Shown: positions 1 to 8,931 of the stretch, in pieces
How the letters are laid out: each line of letters begins with the position of its first letter
Position numbering within the stretch: the stretch's first letter is position 1
NCBI GenBank assembly: GCA_012729475.1
Contig: JAAYDB010000158.1
Coordinates: 1 to 38,701 of the forward strand
From: Bacteroidota bacterium
Lineage (GTDB): Bacteria > Bacteroidota > Bacteroidia > Bacteroidales > VadinHA17
Direction of reading: 5' to 3'
DNA length: 38,701 nt
Translations under genes and position numbers: made by a program
Notes under the pieces: generated by a model
Told to the model about the DNA's origin: nothing
What the model saw: the letters and a program-made list of their open reading frames with translations, nothing else
The model's database searches: none

Positions 1-374
1 CTCATAAAGCTCTTCCCTTTTTCAGAAGATACTATACGGCGTGTTTTTTTCAGGGCGGGAAGATAAATCCACATTTCGTCCGGCTTATCCTTATTATCAA
101 TAACAAGCATAGACGTTCCTCTGACATCTGCAGGTTCAAGAAACCGTATCAGACGTTTCTCCAAACCTCCCGGATAACTTTTTGTAGTCATTGCAATCGT
201 TCTGTTTCTTGTAGCACCATTTTTCTCTGTGATCAACAGATTGACATTGGCATTAAGTGACCCCATAAGAGTAAGTTCACGCCCCCTGTCCATAATTTCA
301 TCAGCGTCCGGTAACTGAGCCGAAATATGAAAATAAGGCAGAAATAGCATCATGATGATAATCATTCTTTTCAT
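1..374 (-). CDS. LolA-like outer-membrane lipoprotein-sorting protein (partial)
   Basis: Only the first 124 codons are visible; the gene runs off the left edge. It starts at the ATG at 374-372, which overlaps the TGA stop of the upstream transporter gene (ATGA), so the two are translationally coupled. A short charged N-terminus and a hydrophobic run ending HISAQ form a likely signal peptide, so the product should be periplasmic. MTTKSYPGG, the PADVRGTSML segment and DEMWIYLPALKKTRR are characteristic of the family annotated as outer membrane lipoprotein-sorting protein (LolA/LolB-like fold). Members commonly sit beside MMPL/RND exporters, as here. I infer that it carries or accepts a lipid or lipoprotein cargo for the neighbouring exporter. 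The cargo cannot be read from the sequence. Confidence 0.8.
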   Translation of the reverse strand, partial: MKRMIIIMMLFLPYFHISAQLPDADEIMDRGRELTLMGSLNANVNLLITEKNGATRNRTIAMTTKSYPGGLEKRLIRFLEPADVRGTSMLVIDNKDKPDEMWIYLPALKKTRRIVSSEKGKSFM

Positions 375-2656
375 TTTATTGTTTTTTTTAGTGTATTCAT
401 ATCAGCTTTCACAAAACCAGGGCGGAATTTCATAATTATAGCCGGAATCAGAATAATTGCACCTACAAGGCACGAACCAATGGATATCAGTACCAGATAA
501 CCAAAAAACCTGATTGACGAGAATCCTGACAATACCAGTACGGAAAAACCTGCCATAACTGTGAGCGCATTGATTATTATACTCCGCCCTATAGTCCTGA
601 GAGATGTTCTGGTAGATTCTTCATAAGTTAAACCATTCCGGATGTTATTACTAAAGGACCATATATATTGTATTGTAAAATCAACCCCAACACCAATCAT
701 TATGGAAGAAAGGAGAGCTGTTGCCGCATCCAGGGCTATACCGGTAAAACCCATAAATCCGAAGAGTATAAGTATTGACACTGCGAGGGGAATAGAACCG
801 GTTAAACCACCCCGGAAAGATTTAAATATTAATGACAGAAGAATAAAAACTGTTATCAAAGCAAAACCCAGTGAGAATATCTGCCCTTTTATTATTGACC
901 TGGCAAAATCAGCCATTATCATTGCATATCCTCCTGTTGTAACTTCTGCAGGAATATCTTTTGTTATAGTCTGTATCTTATTGTTAACATTCTTTATAAC
1001 CACGTTAGAGGGATCAGAGAGCTTTATTAAAACATGAGCCCTGGTGTTTTCAAGATTCAGCATTTGACTAAAATCGTCATAATTACCACTCATATTGTAT
1101 AGTTCAAACAACTGTGCAATGCTTTCTCTTTTTGATGGAATTTGATCATAACCATCTTCTTCAGGAAGAAATACTGCCTTGCTCATCTCTCTCACTGCCT
1201 GCGAAATTGAAAAGACCTGTCCTACACCATCAATATGTTCTGTTTCCCGGGTCAGTTCATCTATTCTTCTCATGATAACCGGATCCTTGATATCTCCGGC
1301 TATCATAACAGATATTGTCTGAGAACCACCAAATTTTTTGTTGATTATATCTGAAGCTTGCCTGACCGGATTATTTTTCGGGAAATAGTTTTCCTGATTT
1401 GTTTCTATCTTAAGCAATGACATGCCTGAGGATAGTACAATTGTAAAAATGACAGAGTATAGAATAATGTGTCCCGGATATCTGATAATTAACTCTGCAA
1501 GAGGATTAAGGATTTTTTTGAAAGCATCATTTCCCAGAAAGGGAGTTTTTAAAACTTCTGTTCGCTTACTTCTTATATATATAAAGCCAGGTATTAATAG
1601 GATACTCATTATAAGAGCCGCCAGTACACCTGCAGCGGCCAGTACACCCATTTGTCTGGCAGGAATGATTGAATGGGTGAGCAAACCAAGAATACCGGCT
1701 ATCGTTGTTAAACCGCTATATATCAACGGTTTTTTGAGTGACCTGATTATTTCATTGATAATTTCCCTCTTTGGTATATATTTTTCTTTTCTGCATATAT
1801 CATGAAATTTTGTAACCAGGTAGATACCATAATTGTTACCAACAGCTATAAGCAGAATTGGGACCAACAATGTAATTATTGACAATTTCCAGCCTATAAG
1901 AGGTATCAAGCCCATACACATACCTGTTGACAGAAGGACAACCGAAAAAGGCATAAACACTGATCTCCACTCACCCAGGGTCAGTTTCAGAACAAGTAAC
2001 ATCACTATCAGCGCCAGAGGCACAAGTACTATCGCATCCCTCTTTACATCCTTCATAATATGAAGACGTATATAGGGAAGTCCCCCTTTCATTATCCTTG
2101 CATTACCTGTATTTGCGGCAACAACAGAATCTACTTTTGCCAGAACTACAGACTCAGATTCAGTATTATTGATTGTTGCCGTGATCGATGCGGATGTCAT
2201 ATCGGAACTAAACACGATATTACGGGCAAAGGGGTTATTCAGTATGTCATTATATAATTCGTTAATTCCGGCAGTATCGCCTTCGGATGGAATGGTTTTT
2301 ATCAGTGGGTCTACAATCATCATTCCTTCAGAACTTTTAATACTGCTTGTTGTAAAGGGAGAAATCCTTCTTGATATACTGCTAAGCTTTGATATACCTT
2401 GATCAATATTTTTTATCTGCCTCAGGTTTTCTTCTGTCAGTATAGTGCTATCAGTAAATAATAACATAATGATATCCTGAACCCCGAATTCATTTTCAAT
2501 TTCATCTGTTTTTATTCTTGATTCCATTGAAGATGGAATATAGTTTCTCATTTCAGGATCTGTTTCAGAAGAGGGGATAAGCATAATGAAAACTAATCCT
2601 GTAAAAAGGGAAAAGCTTATTATAAGCCACCTGTATTTAATAATAAAATCTGCCAT
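371..2656 (-). CDS. MMPL/RND-superfamily exporter
   Basis: A large inner-membrane protein of 761 aa with two similar halves. Each half has one N-terminal helix, a periplasmic domain and a block of five helices (roughly residues 205-370 and 610-750), the layout of MMPL/COG1033 RND exporters, which are driven by proton flow. The block with GVGVDFTIQYIWSF in the second half, and its counterpart VGNNYGIYLVTKF in the first, are typical of the sterol-sensing/MMPL region. I use the ATG at 2656 (MADFIIKYRW). An in-frame TTG at 2671 would add five residues and overlap the preceding stop. It lies 4 bp after the outer-membrane protein gene and overlaps the LolA-like gene by 4 bp, so the three form one operon. 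A role in moving lipids or hydrophobic molecules to the outer membrane is inference. Confidence 0.85.
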   Translation of the reverse strand: MADFIIKYRWLIISFSLFTGLVFIMLIPSSETDPEMRNYIPSSMESRIKTDEIENEFGVQDIIMLLFTDSTILTEENLRQIKNIDQGISKLSSISRRISPFTTSSIKSSEGMMIVDPLIKTIPSEGDTAGINELYNDILNNPFARNIVFSSDMTSASITATINNTESESVVLAKVDSVVAANTGNARIMKGGLPYIRLHIMKDVKRDAIVLVPLALIVMLLVLKLTLGEWRSVFMPFSVVLLSTGMCMGLIPLIGWKLSIITLLVPILLIAVGNNYGIYLVTKFHDICRKEKYIPKREIINEIIRSLKKPLIYSGLTTIAGILGLLTHSIIPARQMGVLAAAGVLAALIMSILLIPGFIYIRSKRTEVLKTPFLGNDAFKKILNPLAELIIRYPGHIILYSVIFTIVLSSGMSLLKIETNQENYFPKNNPVRQASDIINKKFGGSQTISVMIAGDIKDPVIMRRIDELTRETEHIDGVGQVFSISQAVREMSKAVFLPEEDGYDQIPSKRESIAQLFELYNMSGNYDDFSQMLNLENTRAHVLIKLSDPSNVVIKNVNNKIQTITKDIPAEVTTGGYAMIMADFARSIIKGQIFSLGFALITVFILLSLIFKSFRGGLTGSIPLAVSILILFGFMGFTGIALDAATALLSSIMIGVGVDFTIQYIWSFSNNIRNGLTYEESTRTSLRTIGRSIIINALTVMAGFSVLVLSGFSSIRFFGYLVLISIGSCLVGAIILIPAIIMKFRPGFVKADMNTLKKTIK

Positions 2657-2660
2657 ATAA

Positions 2661-4040
2661 CTAGAAATCAACCCTTACAGCCAGTCGCACACAGTTCATA
2701 AATTCGTTAACGATATCATAAACAGAACCTTTACGGCCCTTGTAAAACTCTCCGCCGGCACTTAATGTAAGACCATCAGAGGGTTTATATCTTATTTCCG
2801 GAATGATCAGAAAATCGCGTGCAGTGAAATTATACAAAGTAAACAGTGAAGGGCTTAGCTTACCATACAGAAGATCAGCTTCAGTTCTGAATCCCACCGA
2901 ATGGTAATATCTTTCAAGCTGATAATTATATAGTCGGTTAAATGCTCCAACTTGTTGCTTAACATATTGATTCATGTCAAAGTCAGGATCGGCAAGCAGT
3001 TCTCCCATCTGTGCAAGATCAAATTCTGTACCGATAAGAGGTTCGGCCATCAGGGGTGTAAAATGAGGCATTGCTTTTCCAGTATACTCAATTATAAACC
3101 TCCAGTCTCCGCTTGTCCAATCCAAACCTGCTGCCCATTCTATTTCTTCACAGGGGACATACTCCAAAATATCACACGATTCCTGGGGAAACATCCAGGC
3201 AGCTTCTCCTCTGAAACCTACCCGGCCAATAACTGCTTCAAAATCAAATCCAAGGTTTCTAATTTTATAAGGTGTCATTGTTATACTGATATCAGGGACT
3301 GGGACCGGGTCAGTCATATTTATATCAAAGTGTGTCAGGGCTGCTCCGGGCATAGGATCATATCCGTCAAACCATGAAACACTCATTGCAGCACTTCCTG
3401 TATAAAAATCAGCCTTAAGTCCATAGCTGAACATGCTCTTATCAGTAATAATACTTTTTATTTGAGAGATATTGACATAATCAGGCAACTTAACAGGATC
3501 AATCAACAGAACAGAAGAGCGGTAAAATGGTACTGCAACCGCTTCAATCTTAACAGATGAAACAGGATACCAACGGGTTGAAATCAAAAGATTACCCATA
3601 TCCATATCTTCCTGATCCGGAGAACGGGATATAAAATTTTGTGGATTCAGTTTGGAAACAGGATTGGTGAAATTAGCACGGCCCCACTTAATAATTGCCT
3701 GACCTGCAGTAATATCCCATTTGCTGCCATTAACCCGCACATAAGCCTCACGTAACATGATCGAATTCACAGGGTCCATAAATTCCTGACCATATCTGAA
3801 CCTCATATCTGCATAGGCTTTATAATTCACATTATTGCTCTTTTCCAGTTGCAGACTGAAGTCCGAGAAAGCACTTGAAATATATGGTTTATCATCATCT
3901 CTGTCTATGCTGCCATACAAACCAGCTCTGATAAAACCATTAATATACAGGTTTTGAGAAGCAACAAATGAATCCTGTGATTTTACATAAACAGACAAAA
4001 ATATTGAAACAATAACTAAAATAAACCGATATTTTTTCAT
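2661..4040 (-). CDS. Predicted outer-membrane beta-barrel protein of an RND-exporter operon
   Basis: A 459 aa exported protein. Residues 1-21 form a signal peptide (MKKYRFILVIVSIFLSVYVKS, cleavage near SQDS). The rest has alternating aromatic and polar strands, a conserved-looking AGQAIIKWGRANFTNP segment and an aromatic C-terminus (VRVDF) of the kind recognised by the BAM machinery. This agrees with a barrel of about 18 strands. WGR..F.NP-type motifs occur in DUF1302-like proteins, which in Proteobacteria also neighbour MMPL exporters. That parallel is from memory, and I cannot confirm family membership. It is the first gene of the operon with the MMPL exporter and LolA-like protein, so it may be the outer-membrane end of the export route. 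Confidence 0.7.
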   Translation of the reverse strand: MKKYRFILVIVSIFLSVYVKSQDSFVASQNLYINGFIRAGLYGSIDRDDDKPYISSAFSDFSLQLEKSNNVNYKAYADMRFRYGQEFMDPVNSIMLREAYVRVNGSKWDITAGQAIIKWGRANFTNPVSKLNPQNFISRSPDQEDMDMGNLLISTRWYPVSSVKIEAVAVPFYRSSVLLIDPVKLPDYVNISQIKSIITDKSMFSYGLKADFYTGSAAMSVSWFDGYDPMPGAALTHFDINMTDPVPVPDISITMTPYKIRNLGFDFEAVIGRVGFRGEAAWMFPQESCDILEYVPCEEIEWAAGLDWTSGDWRFIIEYTGKAMPHFTPLMAEPLIGTEFDLAQMGELLADPDFDMNQYVKQQVGAFNRLYNYQLERYYHSVGFRTEADLLYGKLSPSLFTLYNFTARDFLIIPEIRYKPSDGLTLSAGGEFYKGRKGSVYDIVNEFMNCVRLAVRVDF

Positions 4041-4342
4041 TACACAGGTGGTATTTTTTATGAATTAAACAACAGAATGTATTATATCACTTCAGCTGAT
4101 TCTCTATTATAAAATGACTATTATCTTTTGAAAGGCACCTGTTTAGTGCTATTTAGTGTTATTCAGAATCACCTTGCTTTTTGGCTTATTACAAATAAAC
4201 TACAAAAAATAAAGTCTATCGTCTTATCCGGCAATCCCGTACTTTTTTATAGTATACTCTTGGTACATGCCGAGCGGCAGGTACTAAAAAGAGAAAGAAA
4301 ATCAGTACTGTAATACTGTTTTACAAAGCTGATACGGATCAG
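4041..4342. other. Intergenic region, about 300 bp
   Basis: No convincing gene. It must hold the promoter of the minus-strand operon starting at 4040, but I see no clear TAnnTTTG element. Near its right end two short inverted repeats lie just downstream of the AraC-type regulator gene. CAGTA (4303-4307) pairs with TACTG (4314-4318), and CTGAT pairs with ATCAG around 4330-4343. Read on the minus strand, the first is followed by a T-rich run and could be a weak terminator of that gene. Confidence 0.35.
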
Positions 4343-5464
4343 TTATTTCTTTATCCCTGTCATTTTTTCTCTGTATTCACTGGGAGTGACACCTGTTATA
4401 TTTTTAAATATTGAATTGAAAGTAGTTTTTGAATTAAAACCCGAATCATAAGCAATGGCCAAAATGGTGTATTTATTATTCTGAGGATCTTTAAACCTTG
4501 AAATAACCTCAGAAACCCTGTATTCATTAATGAAAGTAAAAAAGTTCCTTTCATGTTTCTCATTTAAAACCTGGGTTATATGGTGCCGGGGTATCTTTGT
4601 CAAATCAGCCAGGTCCTGTATGCTTAGATTTCTGTTCAGGTAGGGCTTTTGCGTTTCCATAATATGTATTAAACGGTTAAGGTATGTTTCTGCCTGATCA
4701 TTTCTCAATCCACTTCTGGAATATTTCTCATTATCTTTTTTATCTGAATGATCAATAATTATCTGGTCACCAAATATCACCGGTTGTTTAATTCCATAAA
4801 AACTGTATACAAATGAAAAGAGGGTAATAAAAAAGAATACTACAAAATAAGGATCAAAGGGAATAATATTACCTGTCATATTAAGTCCTCCGAGGATAAA
4901 GAGGATAAAAAAAGCTGAATAATAACTTATTGCCAGTACTTTGAGCCAGTTGAGAGTAATTACTCCTGAAGTATAGGATACCAGGTTTTTTAGATTATTC
5001 TGATGCTTCCTGATCTCCACAAAGGATAAAATACTGTAAACAGTAACAGATAAAAAAAAGATAATACTGTATGATATTCTTAAAGAGATAAATCTGTCAG
5101 GTTCAAAAAAATTTCGCAGATCCTTCAGGAGATGTCTTTCTCTGAAAATAACAGACACAATAAAAAACACAAGGAAGGGGATAAAATGTATAAGTGACAA
5201 CCAGTTGAACTTACGTTCAGGATTTGTCATGAATTTAATGTACAAAAAAAGAAGCGGACCATAGGTAAAAGCAATAAACGGGAAGGAATACATTTCTATT
5301 ACTTTAGAATTCAGAAGTGCAAATACAAGCTCTATACAAATCAGAAACAACCATGCAGCCATCAACCTGTTTGCAGTAGTAAGAGGTTTCTTTGTTGAGA
5401 TTAACATCGCAGCAAAAAACGATTGAGAAATGCCTATATATAGTATGGGATCAATGTTTACCAC
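4343..5464 (-). CDS. Membrane-anchored AraC-family transcriptional regulator
   Basis: A 373 aa protein. The N-terminal 230 residues hold about seven hydrophobic helices. The C-terminal 100 residues are an AraC/XylS DNA-binding domain with two helix-turn-helix motifs: LSIQDLADLTKIPRHHITQVL, then ILAIAYDSGFNSKTTFNSIF followed by the family signature GVTPSEYR. This 7TM-plus-HTH design is common in Bacteroidota and suggests a regulator that senses a signal in or near the membrane. The start is a GTG at 5464; no in-frame ATG exists upstream before a stop, and the hydrophobic region begins directly after it. The gene is monocistronic and lies downstream of the envelope operon's promoter region on the same strand. 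Its target genes are unknown. Confidence 0.85.
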   Translation of the reverse strand: MVNIDPILYIGISQSFFAAMLISTKKPLTTANRLMAAWLFLICIELVFALLNSKVIEMYSFPFIAFTYGPLLFLYIKFMTNPERKFNWLSLIHFIPFLVFFIVSVIFRERHLLKDLRNFFEPDRFISLRISYSIIFFLSVTVYSILSFVEIRKHQNNLKNLVSYTSGVITLNWLKVLAISYYSAFFILFILGGLNMTGNIIPFDPYFVVFFFITLFSFVYSFYGIKQPVIFGDQIIIDHSDKKDNEKYSRSGLRNDQAETYLNRLIHIMETQKPYLNRNLSIQDLADLTKIPRHHITQVLNEKHERNFFTFINEYRVSEVISRFKDPQNNKYTILAIAYDSGFNSKTTFNSIFKNITGVTPSEYREKMTGIKK

Positions 5465-5650
5465 ATCAATAGCTTATTTTCTTTCTCAAATATAATGAAA
5501 AGGAAAGATTATTAGGTATTTTTGACATACATCAGGACAACAGAAGTTAATGACTAACAAAACAATAAGAATTTTAAGTGTTGCTGATAATGTAAAACGA
5601 TCTTGCACATAACAAATGAGAAGAAGACAGAACAATAAAAAATCAATTTT

Positions 5651-6523
5651 ATGAGCATACTTTTAAACCGTTATTCCAGGGTACTAATTCAAGGATTTAC
5701 CGGCAATGAAGGTACATTTCATTCATCACAGATGATTGAATACGGAACCCTGGTGGTTGGAGGTGTAACACCTGGAAAAGGAGGAGAAAGACATCTTGGT
5801 CTGCCAGTTTTCAATTCTGTAAAAGAAGCAGTTGCAGAAACCAAAGCAGACGTATCTGTTATTTTTGTTCCGCCAATGCATGCTGCAGATGCAATCATGG
5901 AGGCAGCAAATGCAGGGATCAGTCTCATTGTAGCTATCACTGAAGGGATTCCTGTATCAGACATGATCACTGTTAAAGAATATCTCAAATCATATCATTC
6001 CAGGCTGATAGGACCAAATTGTCCGGGGATTATTTCACCCGGAGAAGCCAAGGCAGGTATTATGCCCGGCTTTATTCATAAAAAAGGTACAATAGGAATT
6101 ATATCTCGCTCGGGAACACTTACTTACGAAGCTGTAGATCAGGTATCACGGCTTGGGATGGGCCAATCAACATGTATCGGAATAGGAGGGGACCCAATTG
6201 TAGGTACTTCTGTCAAAGATGCAGTAATGATGATGATGGAGGATAATGAAACTGAGGTTATTGTTATTATAGGTGAAATAGGAGGGAAAATGGAAACCGA
6301 TGCCGCTCACTGGATAAAAGAAAACAGAAAGAAACCGGTAGTGGGCTTTATTGCAGGACAAACAGCTCCTAAAGGCCGAAGAATGGGACATGCAGGAGCA
6401 ATAATAGGAGGAACTGCAGACACTGCAGAGGCAAAAATTAAAATAATGAAAGAGTGTGGAATAATTATCGCCGAATCTCCGGCAGATATAGGCCTGACTG
6501 TAAAGAAAACATTGAATCTGTAG
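5651..6523 (+). CDS. sucD: Succinate-CoA ligase alpha subunit
   Basis: A 290 aa protein of full family length. It catalyses succinyl-CoA + NDP/ADP + Pi = succinate + CoA + NTP/ATP in the citric acid cycle, together with the beta subunit SucC. The N-terminal CoA-binding Rossmann domain has [13 protein letters not shown] and GGVTPGKGG. The ligase domain has [33 protein letters not shown] and GEIGG. The phosphorylated histidine is His247 in [10 protein letters not shown]. No sucC lies next to it; Bacteroidota often keep the two genes apart. The ATG at 5651 gives the expected N-terminus. Confidence 0.96.
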   Translation: MSILLNRYSRVLIQGFTGNEGTFHSSQMIEYGTLVVGGVTPGKGGERHLGLPVFNSVKEAVAETKADVSVIFVPPMHAADAIMEAANAGISLIVAITEGIPVSDMITVKEYLKSYHSRLIGPNCPGIISPGEAKAGIMPGFIHKKGTIGIISRSGTLTYEAVDQVSRLGMGQSTCIGIGGDPIVGTSVKDAVMMMMEDNETEVIVIIGEIGGKMETDAAHWIKENRKKPVVGFIAGQTAPKGRRMGHAGAIIGGTADTAEAKIKIMKECGIIIAESPADIGLTVKKTLNL

Positions 6524-6616
6524 TGTGTAATTATGGGTATGTTTTCTTGTAACCTTTTATCCCTGTGCCAATAAATGACACATAGAATCATATAAAACAG
6601 CTATAATAACTTTTTT

Positions 6617-6624
6617 TATATTTG
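6617..6624 (+). promoter_or_regulatory. Likely -7 element of the fabG promoter
   Basis: TATATTTG matches the Bacteroidetes -7 consensus TAnnTTTG exactly and is followed by CAG, as in the strong tRNA promoters of this window. Transcription would start near 6630, leaving a leader of about 90 nt before fabG. No clear -33 TTTG lies at the right distance. Confidence 0.4.
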
Positions 6625-6719
6625 CAGTCATTATAATAAAATGATGAATTCAGAAATGATTTACTTTTGGTCTTATTAAGAAAATATAGTTTACCGGTAA
6701 TAAATTACACTTTCAAAAT

Positions 6720-7466
6720 ATGGATTTATTAAAAAATAAAACTGCTCTTATAACAGGTGCCTCAAGAGGAATAGGGAAGGCTATTGCTCTTGTTTTTGCA
6801 AATGAAGGTGCTGACATAGCTATTACTAACATTGCTGATGATGCAGAATTCAGAGATACTCTGAAAGATATTGAAAAAACAGGTGTAAAAGTAAAGGGAT
6901 ACCTCTCTAATGCAGCTGTATACGAAGATTCTCAGAAAACCGTAAGTGAAGTGCTGAAAGATTTTTCACGTATTGATATACTTGTTAATAATGCAGGGAT
7001 AACACGTGATAATCTTCTTATGAGAATGACTGAAGAACAATGGGATTCAGTGCTTACTGTAAACCTTAAATCGGTTTATAATCTGACAAAAGCTGTTATA
7101 ATGCCTATGATTAAACAAAACGGCGGGTCAATCATTAACATGAGTTCTGTTGTCGGTGTTTCAGGAAATGCCGGACAAACGAATTATTCAGCTTCAAAAG
7201 CAGGTATTATAGGATTCACAAAAAGTATTGCAAAAGAGCTTGGCTCAAGAAATATACGTTGCAATTCCATAGCTCCCGGATTCATTATTTCAGAAATGAC
7301 TGACAAATTATCTGAAAGCGTAAAAAACGACTGGATAAACAAAATCCCTCTTAAAAGGGGAGGAAAACCTGAGGATGTAGCCAATACAGCTCTGTTTCTT
7401 GCTTCAGAACTGTCTTCCTATATCAACGGTCAAACAATTCATGTTTGCGGAGGTATGCTCACATAA
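6720..7466 (+). CDS. fabG: 3-oxoacyl-[acyl-carrier-protein] reductase
   Basis: A 248 aa classical short-chain dehydrogenase of FabG length. It reduces 3-oxoacyl-ACP to 3-hydroxyacyl-ACP with NADPH in fatty acid synthesis. The cofactor motif is GASRGIG (13-19) and the structural motif NNAG (90-93). The catalytic residues are Asn115, Ser142 or Ser143 (NMSSVVG), Tyr156 and Lys160 (YSASK). The C-terminal end ...INGQTIHVCGGM is typical of FabG. It stands alone, not in a fab cluster, so a related SDR reductase role is possible, but length and motifs favour FabG. Confidence 0.88.
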   Translation: MDLLKNKTALITGASRGIGKAIALVFANEGADIAITNIADDAEFRDTLKDIEKTGVKVKGYLSNAAVYEDSQKTVSEVLKDFSRIDILVNNAGITRDNLLMRMTEEQWDSVLTVNLKSVYNLTKAVIMPMIKQNGGSIINMSSVVGVSGNAGQTNYSASKAGIIGFTKSIAKELGSRNIRCNSIAPGFIISEMTDKLSESVKNDWINKIPLKRGGKPEDVANTALFLASELSSYINGQTIHVCGGMLT

Positions 7467-7476
7467 AAAAAATTAG

Positions 7477-7484
7477 TATATTTA
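7477..7484 (+). promoter_or_regulatory. Candidate -7 element before a hairpin RNA/leader
   Basis: TATATTTA, followed by CAAC, differs from TAnnTTTG at one base and is placed so that transcription would begin at about 7490, the first bases of the long hairpin described next. No TTTG lies at the usual 19-21 bp upstream; the nearest, at 7444-7447, is 29 bp away. Confidence 0.4.
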
Positions 7485-7490
7485 CAACTT

Positions 7491-7577
7491 CGCAGGGTGT
7501 CTATCCTTTTAGCACGAGGAAATGCAGCGAGACATATTTATTCCACACTTATTTTAAACAGACACCCTGCTTCTTTT
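7491..7577 (+). ncRNA. Candidate small RNA or leader/attenuator with an 11-bp closing stem
   Basis: GCAGGGTGTCT at 7492-7502 is the exact reverse complement of AGACACCCTGC at 7560-7570. The second arm is followed at once by TTCTTTTTTT. With the -7 element at 7477-7484 this makes a complete unit: promoter, about 80 nt of RNA closed by its own ends, and a terminator-like T tract. Within the 57-nt loop, GCA...TGC around CGAGGAAA may form a small inner hairpin. The ATG of the M48 peptidase follows 22 nt after the T tract, so the element could instead be an attenuator of that gene. I do not recognise an RNA family. Confidence 0.4.
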
Positions 7578-7592
7578 TTTATCCTATTATTT

Positions 7593-8819
7593 ATGTATAA
7601 CATTGTCTTCCTGCTTATTCTTATAGTCCCAATAGCTGGTTATGTTCTGGAAAGATTTCTTGAACATCTCAATGGGAAGATGTGGTCAGATAAGCTTCCT
7701 GAACAATTACAGGGTATATGTCCTGAAGAAGATTACAAAAAATCCCAGAGATATGAAAAAGAAAATAAAATTCTGGCTTTTTGGTCCTCAACTTTTAATC
7801 TTACCGTTATTATCCTCATGATAATTCTGGGAGGGTTTTCTCTTGTAGATAATCTTGCCCGTCAATTAAGTGATAATCCTGTAATAACTGCCCTCATATT
7901 CTTCGGGATCATCGGACTTGCATCCGATCTGTTAAATATCCCTTTTGGAATATACGATACATTTGTAATTGAAAAGAAATATGGATTCAATACGATGAAC
8001 ATTAAAACATTCATCACAGATCATATAAAATCCTGGGTTCTTGCTATTATCATCGGAATACCTGTACTCGGACTGATAACCTGGTTTTATTATAAAACCG
8101 GAACATCTTTCTGGTTATATGCCTGGGGTCTAATAATTGCTTTTTCTCTGTTTATGAATTTTTTCTATTCGGAATTGATTGTACCTCTTTTCAATAAACA
8201 AACACCTCTGGAAGATGGCTCATTAAAAAATAAAATAGAACAGTTTGCTTCAAAAACAGGTTTTAAAATAAGCAATATATATGTTATTGACGGATCCAGA
8301 AGAAGTACCAGAGGAAACGCATATTTCTCAGGTTTCGGCAGCAAAAAAAGAATAGTGTTATATGATACTTTATTAAAAGAGTTTTCAGAAGAACAGATTG
8401 TAGCAGTATTAGCACATGAAATAGGACACTACAAAAAGAAACATGTTATTATCAATTTTGTGTCTTCTGTATTTATCACAGGCTTAATGCTATTTCTTCT
8501 TTCCAGGGTTATAAATAATCCTGATTTTTCAAGGGCATTAGGTGCAGAGGAAACCAGCTTCCATCTCGGCTTAATTGTATTTGGAATATTGTACAGTCCC
8601 GTTTCAATGATAATCGGACTGATTACTAATATTATATCCAGAAAAAATGAATATGCCGCTGATAGTTTCGCAAAAGAAAATTATGATCCGGAACCTTTTG
8701 CTGAAGCATTGAAAAAACTATCAGTTAAAAATCTTTCGAATATGATGCCCCATCCGGTTTATGTTTTTTTCAATTACTCTCATCCTACTTTATTGCAACG
8801 ACTTTCAAATCTGAAATAA
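7593..8819 (+). CDS. M48-family membrane metallopeptidase (Ste24/CAAX-protease-like)
   Basis: A 408 aa integral membrane zinc peptidase. Hydrophobic helices occur near residues 2-18, 65-85, 97-115, 147-168, 174-195, 285-303 and 325-348. The zinc site is HEIGH (275-279), with the third ligand Glu353 in NEYAAD. The layout matches the Ste24/M48A group; in bacteria these act in membrane protein quality control. The frame is open upstream to a GTG at 7497, but those 32 codons fall inside the hairpin element. The ATG at 7593 gives the usual family start of one helix followed by RFLEHLN, so I chose it. Substrates are not predictable. Confidence 0.88.
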   Translation: MYNIVFLLILIVPIAGYVLERFLEHLNGKMWSDKLPEQLQGICPEEDYKKSQRYEKENKILAFWSSTFNLTVIILMIILGGFSLVDNLARQLSDNPVITALIFFGIIGLASDLLNIPFGIYDTFVIEKKYGFNTMNIKTFITDHIKSWVLAIIIGIPVLGLITWFYYKTGTSFWLYAWGLIIAFSLFMNFFYSELIVPLFNKQTPLEDGSLKNKIEQFASKTGFKISNIYVIDGSRRSTRGNAYFSGFGSKKRIVLYDTLLKEFSEEQIVAVLAHEIGHYKKKHVIINFVSSVFITGLMLFLLSRVINNPDFSRALGAEETSFHLGLIVFGILYSPVSMIIGLITNIISRKNEYAADSFAKENYDPEPFAEALKKLSVKNLSNMMPHPVYVFFNYSHPTLLQRLSNLK

Positions 8820-8912
8820 AATCAGTCTCTTCTTAACCACAATAAGAAATCATAGGAGTAACTTATTCGTTAGAGCAGGTTATATCATCCGGTATTTTTT
8901 CATCTTTTATCA

Positions 8913-8920
8913 TATATTTG
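8913..8920 (+). promoter_or_regulatory. -7 element of the truncated tRNA-like unit
   Basis: TATATTTG followed by CACTCA is identical to the element in front of the intact tRNA-Thr (9017-9024). It is placed to start transcription just ahead of the truncated unit at 8932, so that unit is probably transcribed on its own. Confidence 0.55.
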
Positions 8921-8931
8921 CACTCAATATT

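Noticed and set aside
642-2402. Plus-strand open frames inside the MMPL gene
   Set aside because: They are antisense shadows of a well-conserved transporter and have no recognisable domains.
7491-7577. SRP (4.5S) RNA
   Set aside because: GGAA and GCAGC occur in the loop in the right order, but the matching 5' strand of SRP helix 8 (GTCAGG-type) is missing and the length is short.
7497-7592. N-terminal extension of the M48 peptidase from the GTG at 7497
   Set aside because: The 32 codons coincide with the long hairpin, and the family normally begins at the first membrane helix, which starts at the ATG at 7593.
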